Shown here one piece after another: positions 27,591 to 35,470 of a stretch of 64,000 nt of DNA. The position numbers and the translations under genes were made by a program. Every line of letters starts with the position of its first letter. Within the stretch, counting starts at the first letter, position 1. The stretch is from Comamonas sp. JUb58. GTDB lineage: Bacteria; Pseudomonadota; Gammaproteobacteria; Burkholderiales; Burkholderiaceae_C. The stretch spans positions 1 through 64,000 of the forward strand of contig NZ_SOAL01000024.1 in the NCBI RefSeq assembly GCF_004364775.1, written 5' to 3'. The notes below the pieces were generated by a model that searched no databases, was not told where the DNA came from, and saw only the letters and a list, made by a program, of their open reading frames with translations.

Positions 27591-27787
27591 GGGGTGCTCC
27601 TAACTATATTTAATACGTATCGATAAAGATTTTAATAATATTTGACGCGAATAGCGGCGGCTGCTGAAATGGCGCAAAACCTCGCGACCAGAGCGCGAAC
27701 CCACGCACAAAAAACGCCTAACCCGCGGGCTGGCAGCGCAGTCCCTCCCCAGCACCGCGCCGCCAGCCCCGCCATCAGGAGACCCGC
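27591..27787. promoter_or_regulatory. Divergent LysR / acyl-CoA dehydrogenase control region
   Basis: The first 50 bases are A/T-rich and contain ATACGTAT near 27613, a perfect palindrome that could be the core of a T-N11-A LysR site, then two ATTTTAATAATATT-like stretches that could act as promoter elements. I could not assign -35 and -10 boxes with confidence. Confidence 0.4.
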
Positions 27788-29494
27788 ATGTCCGCAACGG
27801 ACCCATCCCAGCGCAGCGCCATGGCGCAGGTAGCACAAGCCCATGCCCACCCCGTGCCTGATCGCCACGGCAGCAATTTCTACAGCACCGACCCGGCCTT
27901 GCAGCAGCTCTTGCAGCTTTACCTGCCTGCCGATTTGCTGGCCCATCTGCAGCCCTATCTGCAGCGCATGGGCGCGCTGGCCGGCGGCCGCATCGACGAG
28001 CTGGCCAGCATTGCCGACAAGAACCCGCCCACCCTGGAGCACCGCAGCCGTGCCGGTGAAGACCGCCAGCGCATCATCAAGCACCCGGCCTATGAAGAGC
28101 TGGAGCGCATCGCCTATGGTGAATTTGGTCTGCAGGCGATCTCGCACCGCGACGACATGCTGGGCTGGCAGGGCAAGATGCCGCCCATCGTCAAATATGC
28201 GCTGACCTATCTGTTCGTGCAGTCCGAGTTTGGCCTCTGCTGCCCCTTGTCGATGACCGACTCGCTGACCCGCACCTTGAAGAAATTCGGTGCGCCGGAG
28301 CTGGTCGCCAAGTACCTGCCGCAGCTGCTGTCGCTGGACTGGGACAGCCAGGCCCAGGGCGCCATGTTCATGACCGAGCAGGCGGCCGGCTCCGACATCT
28401 CCAACACCCAGACCCTGGCCCAGCCACAGGCCGATGGCAGCTGGCGGGTGACGGGCGACAAGTGGTTCTGCTCCAACCCCGATGCCGAGTTTGCGATGGT
28501 GCTGGCCCGTGTGGAAGGCGCACCCGCTGGCATGAAGGGCATCTCGCTGTTCCTGCTGCCCCGCAAGCTGGATGACGGCAGCCAGAACCACTACCGCATT
28601 ATTCGGCTCAAGGACAAGCTGGGCACCAAGTCGATGGCCAGCGGCGAGATCCGCATGGAAGGCGCGATTGCCTACCTGATCGGCGAGCAGGGCCGGGGCT
28701 TTGTGCAGATGGCCGATATGGTCAACAACTCGCGCCTGTCCAACGGCGTGCGCTCGGCCGGCATGATGCGCCGCGCGGTGGCCGAGGCCGAGTTTGTGGC
28801 CAGCGAGCGCGTGGCCTTTGGCAAGCGCCTGCAGGATATGCCGCTGATGCAGCGCCAGCTGGACAAGCTGCGCGTGCCCGCCGAGCAGGCGCGCTCCATG
28901 GTGTTCCAGACTGCGCAGACCCTGATGCGCTCTGACGCGGGCGACAAGGAGGCCTATGCGCTGCTGCGCATCCTGACGCCGATGATCAAGTTCCGCGCCT
29001 GCCGCGATGCGCGCAAGGTGACCGGCGACGCGATGGAAGTGCGCGGCGGCTGCGGCTATATCGAGGAATGGACGGACCCGCGCCTGGTGCGCGATGCCCA
29101 CCTGGGCTCCATCTGGGAAGGCACCAGCAATATCGTCGCGCTCGATGTCGTGCGCGCCATCCAGCGCGAGGGCTCGCTGCCGGTGCTGCAGGCCTATCTG
29201 CAAGGCCTGCTGGCGGACTGCCGCATCAGCGCAGGTTACCGCGATGCGCTGGATGCCGCATTGGCCCGCGCCAGCGCGCTGGCCGAGCGTGCCGCGCAAG
29301 ACGGCGGCGCGGTGCTGGCCCGCCAGGCCGCCACCGGTCTGTACAACTGCACCACCGCGATTGCGATGGCCTGGGAAGCCGGCCAGATCGACTCGGCCGA
29401 GCGCTTGCGCCTGTCGCAACTGGTGCTGCTGCACCGGGTGCTGCCGCGCGATCCGCTGGCCAGCGAAGCCATTCCGCAGGATTGGCTGGCCTGA
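27788..29494 (+). CDS. Acyl-CoA dehydrogenase, AidB/long-chain type
   Basis: This 568-residue flavoenzyme has an unusual long N-terminal domain (residues ~1-150) as in AidB-like proteins, then the canonical core FMTEQAAGSDISNTQTLA, VTGDKWFCSNPDAEFAMVLA, GIGTK-like DKLGTKSMASGEI, and CGYIEEWTDPRLVRDAHLGS followed by the WEGTSNIVALDV loop with the expected catalytic Glu. It probably oxidises an unusual acyl-CoA made by the CoA-transferase downstream. It heads a three-gene set under the divergent LysR gene. Confidence 0.9.
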   Translation: MSATDPSQRSAMAQVAQAHAHPVPDRHGSNFYSTDPALQQLLQLYLPADLLAHLQPYLQRMGALAGGRIDELASIADKNPPTLEHRSRAGEDRQRIIKHPAYEELERIAYGEFGLQAISHRDDMLGWQGKMPPIVKYALTYLFVQSEFGLCCPLSMTDSLTRTLKKFGAPELVAKYLPQLLSLDWDSQAQGAMFMTEQAAGSDISNTQTLAQPQADGSWRVTGDKWFCSNPDAEFAMVLARVEGAPAGMKGISLFLLPRKLDDGSQNHYRIIRLKDKLGTKSMASGEIRMEGAIAYLIGEQGRGFVQMADMVNNSRLSNGVRSAGMMRRAVAEAEFVASERVAFGKRLQDMPLMQRQLDKLRVPAEQARSMVFQTAQTLMRSDAGDKEAYALLRILTPMIKFRACRDARKVTGDAMEVRGGCGYIEEWTDPRLVRDAHLGSIWEGTSNIVALDVVRAIQREGSLPVLQAYLQGLLADCRISAGYRDALDAALARASALAERAAQDGGAVLARQAATGLYNCTTAIAMAWEAGQIDSAERLRLSQLVLLHRVLPRDPLASEAIPQDWLA

Positions 29495-29497
29495 TTC

Positions 29498-29545
29498 GCA
29501 GATCAGCCGATCCGCAGATCGGCAGATCGGCAGATCGGCAGAGAC
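29498..29545. repeat. Tandem 8-bp repeat (six units)
   Basis: Six consecutive octamers follow the consensus GCAGATCG; units three to five are identical, while the others differ at one to three positions. The array starts three bases after the dehydrogenase stop codon and ends before the ribosome binding site of the Bug gene. No hairpin-plus-T-run is formed. Confidence 0.85.
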
Positions 29546-29599
29546 ATCCTTATCAACAAGCAGGCACCAGACCTGCATCCCTCAATACATGGAGACAAA

Positions 29600-30586
29600 A
29601 TGCAAAAATTTTCCTTGAACGCGGCGGCGCTCGCGCTCGCTGGCCTGGCAGGACTGGGTATGGCGTCGGCGCAGGCCGCTGACAAATTTCCCGACCGCCC
29701 GATCATGTTCACCGTGCCTTTCCCACCCGGTGGCCCCACCGATGCGATGGCCCGGATTCTGGCGACAGAGCTGACGCGCGAGCTGGGCCAGAGCGTGGTG
29801 GTGGAGAACCGCGCGGGCGCGGGCGGCAATATCGGCGCCGAGTATGTGGCGCGCGCCAAGCCCGATGGCTACACCATCATGTTCGGCACCTCGGGTCCGC
29901 TGGCGATCAACAAGAGCCTGTACAAATCCATCAGCTACGACCCGCGCACCAGCTACGCGCCCGTCATCTATGTGGGCTACCTGCCCAATATCCTGGTGGT
30001 GAAGGCCAGCCTGCCGGCTGACAACGTGCAAGGCCTGATCGCGTTGGACAAGGCCCATCCTGGCAAGCTCAATTTCGCGTCATCGGGCAATGGCGCTTCA
30101 TCGCACCTGGCCGGGGTCATGTTCAACAACCTGGCGGGCACCAAGCTGCAGCACATTCCCTACAAGGGCACAGGCCCGGCGCTCAATGATTTGCTGGCGG
30201 GACAGGTCGACATGAGCTTTACGGATATCCTCACGGCCATGCCCTATATCAAGGCTGGCAAGGTCAAGCCGCTGGGCGTGGCCACCGCGCGCCGCTCCAG
30301 TGCCTTGCCCGACATTCCCACCGTGGCCGAGCAGGGCATGGCCGGGTATGACGTGAGTGTTTTCTTCGGTGTTGTCGCCCCCAAGGGCACGCCGCCCGAG
30401 CGCGTGCAGGTGCTCAACCAGGCCTTCTCCAAGGCACTGGATTCGGACAGTGTGAAAAAGGCCTTTGCTGCGCAGGGCCTGGAGGCATCGCCCGATCGCT
30501 CGCCTGCCTACCTGGGGCGCTTTATCGGCACCGAAGTGGACAAATGGCAGGCAGTGGTTCAGCAGTCGGGTGTGACGCTGGACTGA
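29600..30586 (+). CDS. Bug-family (TctC-like) tricarboxylate/organic acid binding protein
   Basis: This 328-residue periplasmic receptor has a signal peptide ending near SAQAADKFPDRP. The Bug signatures are ITFTVPFPPGGPTDAMAR-like (read FTVPFPPGGPTDAMARI), VVVENRAGAGGNIGAEYVA and FGTSGPLAINKSLY. The family binds carboxylic acids and related solutes, and most Bug genes in this lineage stand apart from tctA/tctB transporter genes, as here. GGAGA precedes the ATG. Its place between an acyl-CoA dehydrogenase and a CoA-transferase suggests its ligand is the acid those enzymes degrade. Confidence 0.93.
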   Translation: MQKFSLNAAALALAGLAGLGMASAQAADKFPDRPIMFTVPFPPGGPTDAMARILATELTRELGQSVVVENRAGAGGNIGAEYVARAKPDGYTIMFGTSGPLAINKSLYKSISYDPRTSYAPVIYVGYLPNILVVKASLPADNVQGLIALDKAHPGKLNFASSGNGASSHLAGVMFNNLAGTKLQHIPYKGTGPALNDLLAGQVDMSFTDILTAMPYIKAGKVKPLGVATARRSSALPDIPTVAEQGMAGYDVSVFFGVVAPKGTPPERVQVLNQAFSKALDSDSVKKAFAAQGLEASPDRSPAYLGRFIGTEVDKWQAVVQQSGVTLD

Positions 30587-30604
30587 CCAATCGGAAAACG
30601 GACC

Positions 30605-31747
30605 ATGACAACAACACAGGCGACCAATGTTGGCGCTTTGCAGGGCATCAAGGTGCTCGATCTCTCGCGCATTCTGGGCGGGCCGCTGTGCGGCCAGATC
30701 CTGGGCGACCATGGCGCCGATGTGCTCAAGGTCGAGCCGCCGCAAGGCGACGATACGCGCAGCTGGGGCCCGCCGTTCCGCGATGGCGTGGCCTCGTACT
30801 ACCTGGGCCTGAACCGCAACAAGCGCGTGCAGTTCATGGACCTGGCCAGCGCCGAAGGCCAGGCCCAGGTGCGCGCCTTGATGGCGCAGGCCGATGTGGT
30901 GGTCGAGAACTTCAAGACCGGCACGATGGAGAAATGGGGCATCGGCTACGAGCAAATGCAGCAGGAGTTTCCGCACCTGGTCTGGTGCCGCGTCACCGGC
31001 TTTGGTGCCGATGGACCGTTGGGCAGCCTGCCCGGTTATGACGCCGCCATCCAGGCCATGGCCGGGCTGATGAGCATCAACGGCGAGGCCGATCGCGACC
31101 CGCTGCGCGTGGGCCTGCCGGTGGTCGACATGGTCACCGGCCTCAATGCCGTGATCGGTGTACTGCTGGCGCTGCATGAGCGCGGCCGCAGCGGCCTGGG
31201 CCAGCTGGTCGATGCCTCGCTGTATGACGCCGGTATCTCGCTGCTGCACCCGCATGCCGCCAACTGGTTCATGAACGGCAAGATCCCCGGCCGCTCCGGC
31301 AATGCCCATCCCAACATCTACCCCTACGATGTCGTGAACACCGGCAAGGCGCCGATCTTTCTGGCGGTGGGCAATGACCGCCAGTTCCGCCTGATGTGCC
31401 AGCACCTGGGGCAGGAGGCCCTGGCCGACGACAGCCGCTTTGCCACCGCCGGCCAGCGCTCGGTCAACCGCGATGTGCTCAAGCCGCTGCTCGAACAGGC
31501 CTTTGCCGCGCATGATGGCGTTCAACTGGCCGAGGACCTGATGGCCATCGGCGTGCCCGCCGCGCCGGTGCTGAATGTGGAGCAGGCCTTGCAAGCCCCG
31601 CACACCGCGCACCGCGAGATGGTCGTGAAGATGGGCGACTACACCGGCCTGGGCGCCCCGGTCAAGCTGAGCCGCACCCCTGCGTCTTACCGCTTTGCGC
31701 CGCTGACCGAAGGTACGGCGTTTTTGGATGCCGCCAACGACCACTGA
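30605..31747 (+). CDS. CaiB/BaiF family (type III) CoA-transferase
   Basis: This 380-residue protein shows the family opening VLDLSRILGGPLCGQILGDH followed by GADVLKVEPPQGDDTRSWGPP (residues ~18-58). The GYDAAIQAMAGLMSING block and the nearby Asp-containing segment VGLPVVDMVTGLNAVIGVL also fit the family. It transfers CoA between carboxylic acids without a pyrophosphate-forming step. It lies 18 bases after the Bug gene, so the predicted pathway is uptake, CoA activation and dehydrogenation of one acid. Confidence 0.92.
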   Translation: MTTTQATNVGALQGIKVLDLSRILGGPLCGQILGDHGADVLKVEPPQGDDTRSWGPPFRDGVASYYLGLNRNKRVQFMDLASAEGQAQVRALMAQADVVVENFKTGTMEKWGIGYEQMQQEFPHLVWCRVTGFGADGPLGSLPGYDAAIQAMAGLMSINGEADRDPLRVGLPVVDMVTGLNAVIGVLLALHERGRSGLGQLVDASLYDAGISLLHPHAANWFMNGKIPGRSGNAHPNIYPYDVVNTGKAPIFLAVGNDRQFRLMCQHLGQEALADDSRFATAGQRSVNRDVLKPLLEQAFAAHDGVQLAEDLMAIGVPAAPVLNVEQALQAPHTAHREMVVKMGDYTGLGAPVKLSRTPASYRFAPLTEGTAFLDAANDH

Positions 31748-31765
31748 TCTGCAGCATTCACCCGC

Positions 31766-31806
31766 AAAAAAGGCCCATGCCTGCGCACTGCAGCATGGGC
31801 CTTTTT
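31766..31806. terminator. Bidirectional terminator between CoA-transferase and nuclease genes
   Basis: AAAAAAGGCCCATGC pairs with GCATGGGCCTTTTT across a 12-base loop. Both convergent genes end within 20 bases of it. Confidence 0.92.
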
Positions 31807-31825
31807 GTGGGTGGAAGGGCGGTGC

Positions 31826-32536
31826 TCAGTCCAGCAGGCGAATGCCCGTGCGCTGCACAAACTCTTCATAGCTCAGGGGCTTGCCGGCCTTGGTCGATGG
31901 CTGGTTGTCCTGCAGATGCACCCAGCGCTGGCCGGTGGCCGGGTCGTAGACCATCTTGAACACGGCATCGGGCACCCAGACCTGACCGTCGCCAATGCTG
32001 CGGTGCTGCTTGCCAAACACCGGGCCGGTGATTACAAAGACATCGCCCTTGGCGCGGCGGATATAGCTGCGCGTGTCCTGCTCGATCTGCGACCAGGACT
32101 TGCCGTTCTGGGTCGGGTCCTGCGGCACCATATTGGCCAGCGAATAGCTTTGGGCCTTGCCGTACTTGGTGCTCATGTCACCGGCAGCCGCCATATGGCC
32201 ACGGCTGAGGCCGGAGCGCTTGTAGTCCGACAGCTGGGCGCGTTCGCGCTCGGGCAGGCGCGCCTCGGGGTAGAACTTGTCGCTGCGCTTCAGGTCCTTG
32301 GCCTGCTCCAGCATGCGGGCGTTCAGGCGCTGGGCCACAAAGATCGGCGTCTTGGTCTGGCCTGAGTGCAGCACCGCGAACTCTTCAAAGCACAGCGGCC
32401 GCAACTGGCCATAGGCGTTGGTGCTGGGCGGCTTGCCCGAGAAGAACTGCGGGCAGTCATCAAAGCCTGCAGCCAGGGCAGGGGCGGCGGCGCACAGCAG
32501 CACTGGCGCCAGGTAAACAGAGAGGCGAGAAAACAT
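31826..32536 (-). CDS. DNA/RNA non-specific endonuclease, exported
   Basis: This 236-residue protein has a signal peptide (start at ATG 32536, cleavage near PALAAGF) followed by a beta-beta-alpha-metal nuclease domain. The catalytic motif usually written DRGH appears as LSRGHMAAAGDM near residue 115, with the metal-ligand Asn in YSLANMVPQDPTQNGKSW. The Ser in place of Asp is seen in part of the family. It probably degrades extracellular nucleic acid for nutrition or biofilm turnover. Confidence 0.88.
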   Translation of the reverse strand: MFSRLSVYLAPVLLCAAAPALAAGFDDCPQFFSGKPPSTNAYGQLRPLCFEEFAVLHSGQTKTPIFVAQRLNARMLEQAKDLKRSDKFYPEARLPERERAQLSDYKRSGLSRGHMAAAGDMSTKYGKAQSYSLANMVPQDPTQNGKSWSQIEQDTRSYIRRAKGDVFVITGPVFGKQHRSIGDGQVWVPDAVFKMVYDPATGQRWVHLQDNQPSTKAGKPLSYEEFVQRTGIRLLD

Positions 32537-32651
32537 AAGCGCGCAAGTGTTGCACAAGATCGGCCCGCCTGGCGCAAAGGCCGGGCAGGCCGTCGGCTAT
32601 CCGGAGGTTGGCTGGGGTGCGTGCAAGCGGCGAATGGCTAGGGGCTGCTGC

Positions 32652-33551
32652 TTAATGCGCTGCTTCTTGCAAAAACGTCCACAGCTGCAGCGCCTGGGGC
32701 GGCAGCTGGGCCGGGTCGCGGCAGGCCAGCACCAGCTGGCGCGCGGCCCAGTCAACGCTCAGCGGCCGCAGGCGCAGCCGGGCCTGGGGCCAGCGCAAGG
32801 TGGCGCATTCGGCAGCAGTGCGTGGCACCAGCGCAGCGCCCAGGCCCATGGCGACCCAGTCGCACAGGGCCTCCAGGTGCGGGGCCAGTGCGCGGTAGCG
32901 CAGGGCGACCCCCGCCTGCAGCGCCTGCGCGGCCATCAGCTGGTGCAGCGCATGCTGGGGCAGCAGGCCGAGCAGTGCAATGTCCTTCAGGTGGTTCAGC
33001 TGCACATCCTGGGGCAGGGCGGCCAAAAGGCGCGTTGGGCCCAGCAGCACCAGCGGGTCATCGCGCCAGACCTGGGTGTGCAGGCTGCCCGCAGGCACGG
33101 CGTTGGAGAGCACGCCCATATCGGCTTCACCGGCCATCAGCGCGCGCGCAATCGCATCGCTGGTGCATTCGCGCAGCTCCAGGCGCAGCTGCGGGTTAGC
33201 CTGCATAAAGGCGCCCAAGGGTGCAATCAAATGCTCGCTGATTGCCGAGGTATTGGCCAGCAGCTCGATGCGCGTGCCCAGGCCCTGGCCAAAGGCCTGC
33301 ATGTCTCCCGCCAACTGCTCCATCTGCAGCAGCATGCGGCGCGCATGGGGCAGCAGCACGGCACCCGCTTCGGTCGCTGTGACCCCGCGCTTGCTGCGGT
33401 GGAGCAAGGGCGCGCCCAGCACCGTCTCCATGCCCCGGATGCGCTCGCTGGCCGATGCCAAGGTGATATGGCAGCGCTCGGCCCCCTGGGTGATGGTGCC
33501 GGACTCCAGGGTATGGACAAAAAGGCGCAGGTCTTGCAGGTCAAAGCGCAT
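32652..33551 (-). CDS. LysR-family transcriptional regulator
   Basis: This 299-residue protein has the N-terminal winged helix MRFDLQDLRLFVHTLESGTI with helix 3 in CHITLASASERIRGMETVLG (~30-50), and an effector domain starting near LLANTSAISEHLIAPLGAFM. It is divergent from the IclR gene at 33802, with 250 bases between them. No enzyme operon is adjacent, so the target is unknown. Confidence 0.9.
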   Translation of the reverse strand: MRFDLQDLRLFVHTLESGTITQGAERCHITLASASERIRGMETVLGAPLLHRSKRGVTATEAGAVLLPHARRMLLQMEQLAGDMQAFGQGLGTRIELLANTSAISEHLIAPLGAFMQANPQLRLELRECTSDAIARALMAGEADMGVLSNAVPAGSLHTQVWRDDPLVLLGPTRLLAALPQDVQLNHLKDIALLGLLPQHALHQLMAAQALQAGVALRYRALAPHLEALCDWVAMGLGAALVPRTAAECATLRWPQARLRLRPLSVDWAARQLVLACRDPAQLPPQALQLWTFLQEAAH

Positions 33552-33801
33552 GGCAGAGCGGGAACTGGATCGTGGGGGGATGCGACATGGTAGCGGGCTG
33601 TCGCGATGATGGCTATGGATTTTCCGTAGGGATCATTCGGAAGGCATCGCCGTTGAAGGGATCGAACCGCATGCCTATGGAAAAGAAGAATGCTTTGGTC
33701 TCTGTACCCACCACATGGCAGGAGACCGCGCAGTGCATGCGGCTGGCGACCGCTAACCACCCTGTGCTGGGGTATGCTACGGCGCAGTATGGGATGCAAA
33801 C

Positions 33802-34602
33802 ATGGCTACTTCGTCTTCTGAAAGCAGTGTTGCCGGCACGGCAGCGTTTTCCAAGTTCATGCGCGTGCTGCAATTGGTGGCAGATGGCAGCGAGCCCCTG
33901 GGTATTGCCGAGATGGCCAAGGCGACGGGTTTTCCGCGCCCGACGGTCCACCGCATTGTGGCGGCCTTGCAAGCCGAGCGCATGCTGGTAGAAGTGGGGA
34001 CCACGCGCTGCTGGACCCTCGGCCCGCGCCTGGTGCAACTGGCCAGCCGCAGCTGGAGCCGCTCGGGCCTGCGCATGGCCGCAACGCAGGCGCTGCGTGA
34101 TCTGCGCGATGCCACGCAGGAGACCATCCATTTCGCCGTGCCCTCGGGCCACAGCATGGTCTATATCGAAAAGCTGGAGAGCGACAGTGCCGTGCAGATG
34201 TCATCGCGCATTGGCACCAGCGTGAATCTGTACTCCACCGCCGTTGGCAAGGCCTACCTGGCCGCGCTGCCGCCCGCCGATGCCACTGCGCTGATGGCCG
34301 AACTGGGCTATGCGCCGCTGACGGCGCAGACGGTGGGCGATGCGCAGGCGCTGCAACGCCAGGTGGACGAGGTGCGCCAACGCGGTTGGTCCACCGATGC
34401 GCAAGAGAATGAAGAGGGCATTTACTGCTTTGGCGCCGCAGTGCTGGGGCCGGACGGCAGCCCCGTGGCCGCCATCAGCGTCAGCACCTTGCTGTTCCGC
34501 CAGCGTGAGGATGTGCAGGCCGCCTACATCCAGCCCCTGTTGCGCACCTGCCGCGCGATTGCCCAGCAACTGGCGCAGAACCCCAACCTGGTGCACGCCT
34601 GA
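33802..34602 (+). CDS. IclR-family transcriptional regulator
   Basis: This 266-residue regulator has an IclR winged helix (KFMRVLQLVADGSEPLGIAE, then MAKATGFPRPTVHRIVAAL, residues ~18-58) and an effector domain with SRIGTSVNLYSTAVGKAYLA and WSTDAQENEEGIYCFGAAVLG. Such proteins often control aromatic or acid catabolism. No partner operon is adjacent. The ribosome binding site in front of ATG 33802 is weak. Confidence 0.92.
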   Translation: MATSSSESSVAGTAAFSKFMRVLQLVADGSEPLGIAEMAKATGFPRPTVHRIVAALQAERMLVEVGTTRCWTLGPRLVQLASRSWSRSGLRMAATQALRDLRDATQETIHFAVPSGHSMVYIEKLESDSAVQMSSRIGTSVNLYSTAVGKAYLAALPPADATALMAELGYAPLTAQTVGDAQALQRQVDEVRQRGWSTDAQENEEGIYCFGAAVLGPDGSPVAAISVSTLLFRQREDVQAAYIQPLLRTCRAIAQQLAQNPNLVHA

Positions 34603-34645
34603 GTGCCAGCGCTGGGCTCTGGTGAGCCCGCGCTGCAGCCGCGCT

Positions 34646-35470
34646 TTACAGCATCACGTTGGAGTTGGTGATCTTCTTCACCGGCCGAATGGCGCTGCTG
34701 TCCGGCTGGATCGAGGCGGCGTTGTCGCCGCTGTCCCAGTGCGGGTCTTCGATGCTGTCAAAAGCCTGGCGCAGCTTGTCGCCCCAGGTGTTGCGCACCA
34801 TGCGGAAGTACTGGTTGAACTCGTCGATGCAGGCGATATTGTCGCAGCCGAGTTCGTCGGTGTCGTAGACCACCAAGTCCAGCGGCAGGCCCACCGACAG
34901 GTTGGATTTGAGCGTGCTGTCCATGGAGACCAGCGCGCACTTGGCCGCTTCGTTGAGGGGCGTGGTGGGGGTCAGCACGCGGTCCAGCACGGGCTTGCCG
35001 TACTTCGCCTCGCCGATCTGGAAGTAGGGCGTCTCGGCCGTGGCCTCGATAAAGTTGCCGGCCGAGTAGACCTGGAACAGGCGCGGGCTCTCGCCAGCGA
35101 TCTGGCCACCAAACACCAGGCTGCAGTTGAAGTCCACGCCCGCGCGCTCCAGCGCCTTGCCGTCGCGCTCCTGGATATGGCGCACGGCAGCACCCAGCAC
35201 GCGCGTCGCGTCAAACATGCTCTTGGCGTTCCAGATGGTGATGGGCGGGCCGCCGTTCTCGTCTTCGAGCTGCTGGGTCTGCAGAATCTCGCGCACCGAT
35301 TGCGAGATCGACAGATTGCCGGCAGACAGCAGCACCATGAAGCGCTCGCCGCGCTTCTCGTACACCATCATCTTGCGGAAGGTGCTGATATGGTCCAGGC
35401 CCGCATTGGTTCGGGAGTCGGAGAGGAACACCAGGCCGGCGTTCAGCTTGATGGCTACACAATAGGTCAT
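34646..35470 (-). CDS. Anbu-type proteasome homologue (peptidase T1 family)
   Basis: This 274-residue protein begins [20 protein letters not shown]. Removing Met exposes Thr1, and the catalytic Asp17 (SDSR) and Lys32 (FRKM) are at the expected places. [20 protein letters not shown] matches the Anbu family, whose members assemble into open helical rings of uncertain proteolytic activity. Canonical Anbu operons also encode an alpha-E protein, a transglutaminase-like protein and an ATP-grasp enzyme; none is adjacent here. Instead its ATG overlaps the mutS stop by four bases (ATGA), so it is translated with mutS. Confidence 0.92.
   Translation of the reverse strand: MTYCVAIKLNAGLVFLSDSRTNAGLDHISTFRKMMVYEKRGERFMVLLSAGNLSISQSVREILQTQQLEDENGGPPITIWNAKSMFDATRVLGAAVRHIQERDGKALERAGVDFNCSLVFGGQIAGESPRLFQVYSAGNFIEATAETPYFQIGEAKYGKPVLDRVLTPTTPLNEAAKCALVSMDSTLKSNLSVGLPLDLVVYDTDELGCDNIACIDEFNQYFRMVRNTWGDKLRQAFDSIEDPHWDSGDNAASIQPDSSAIRPVKKITNSNVML

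Noticed and set aside
33640-33680. GGTTCGATCCC on the minus strand, resembling a tRNA T-loop
   Set aside because: The flanking bases cannot form the T-stem, and no acceptor, D or anticodon arm fits around it.
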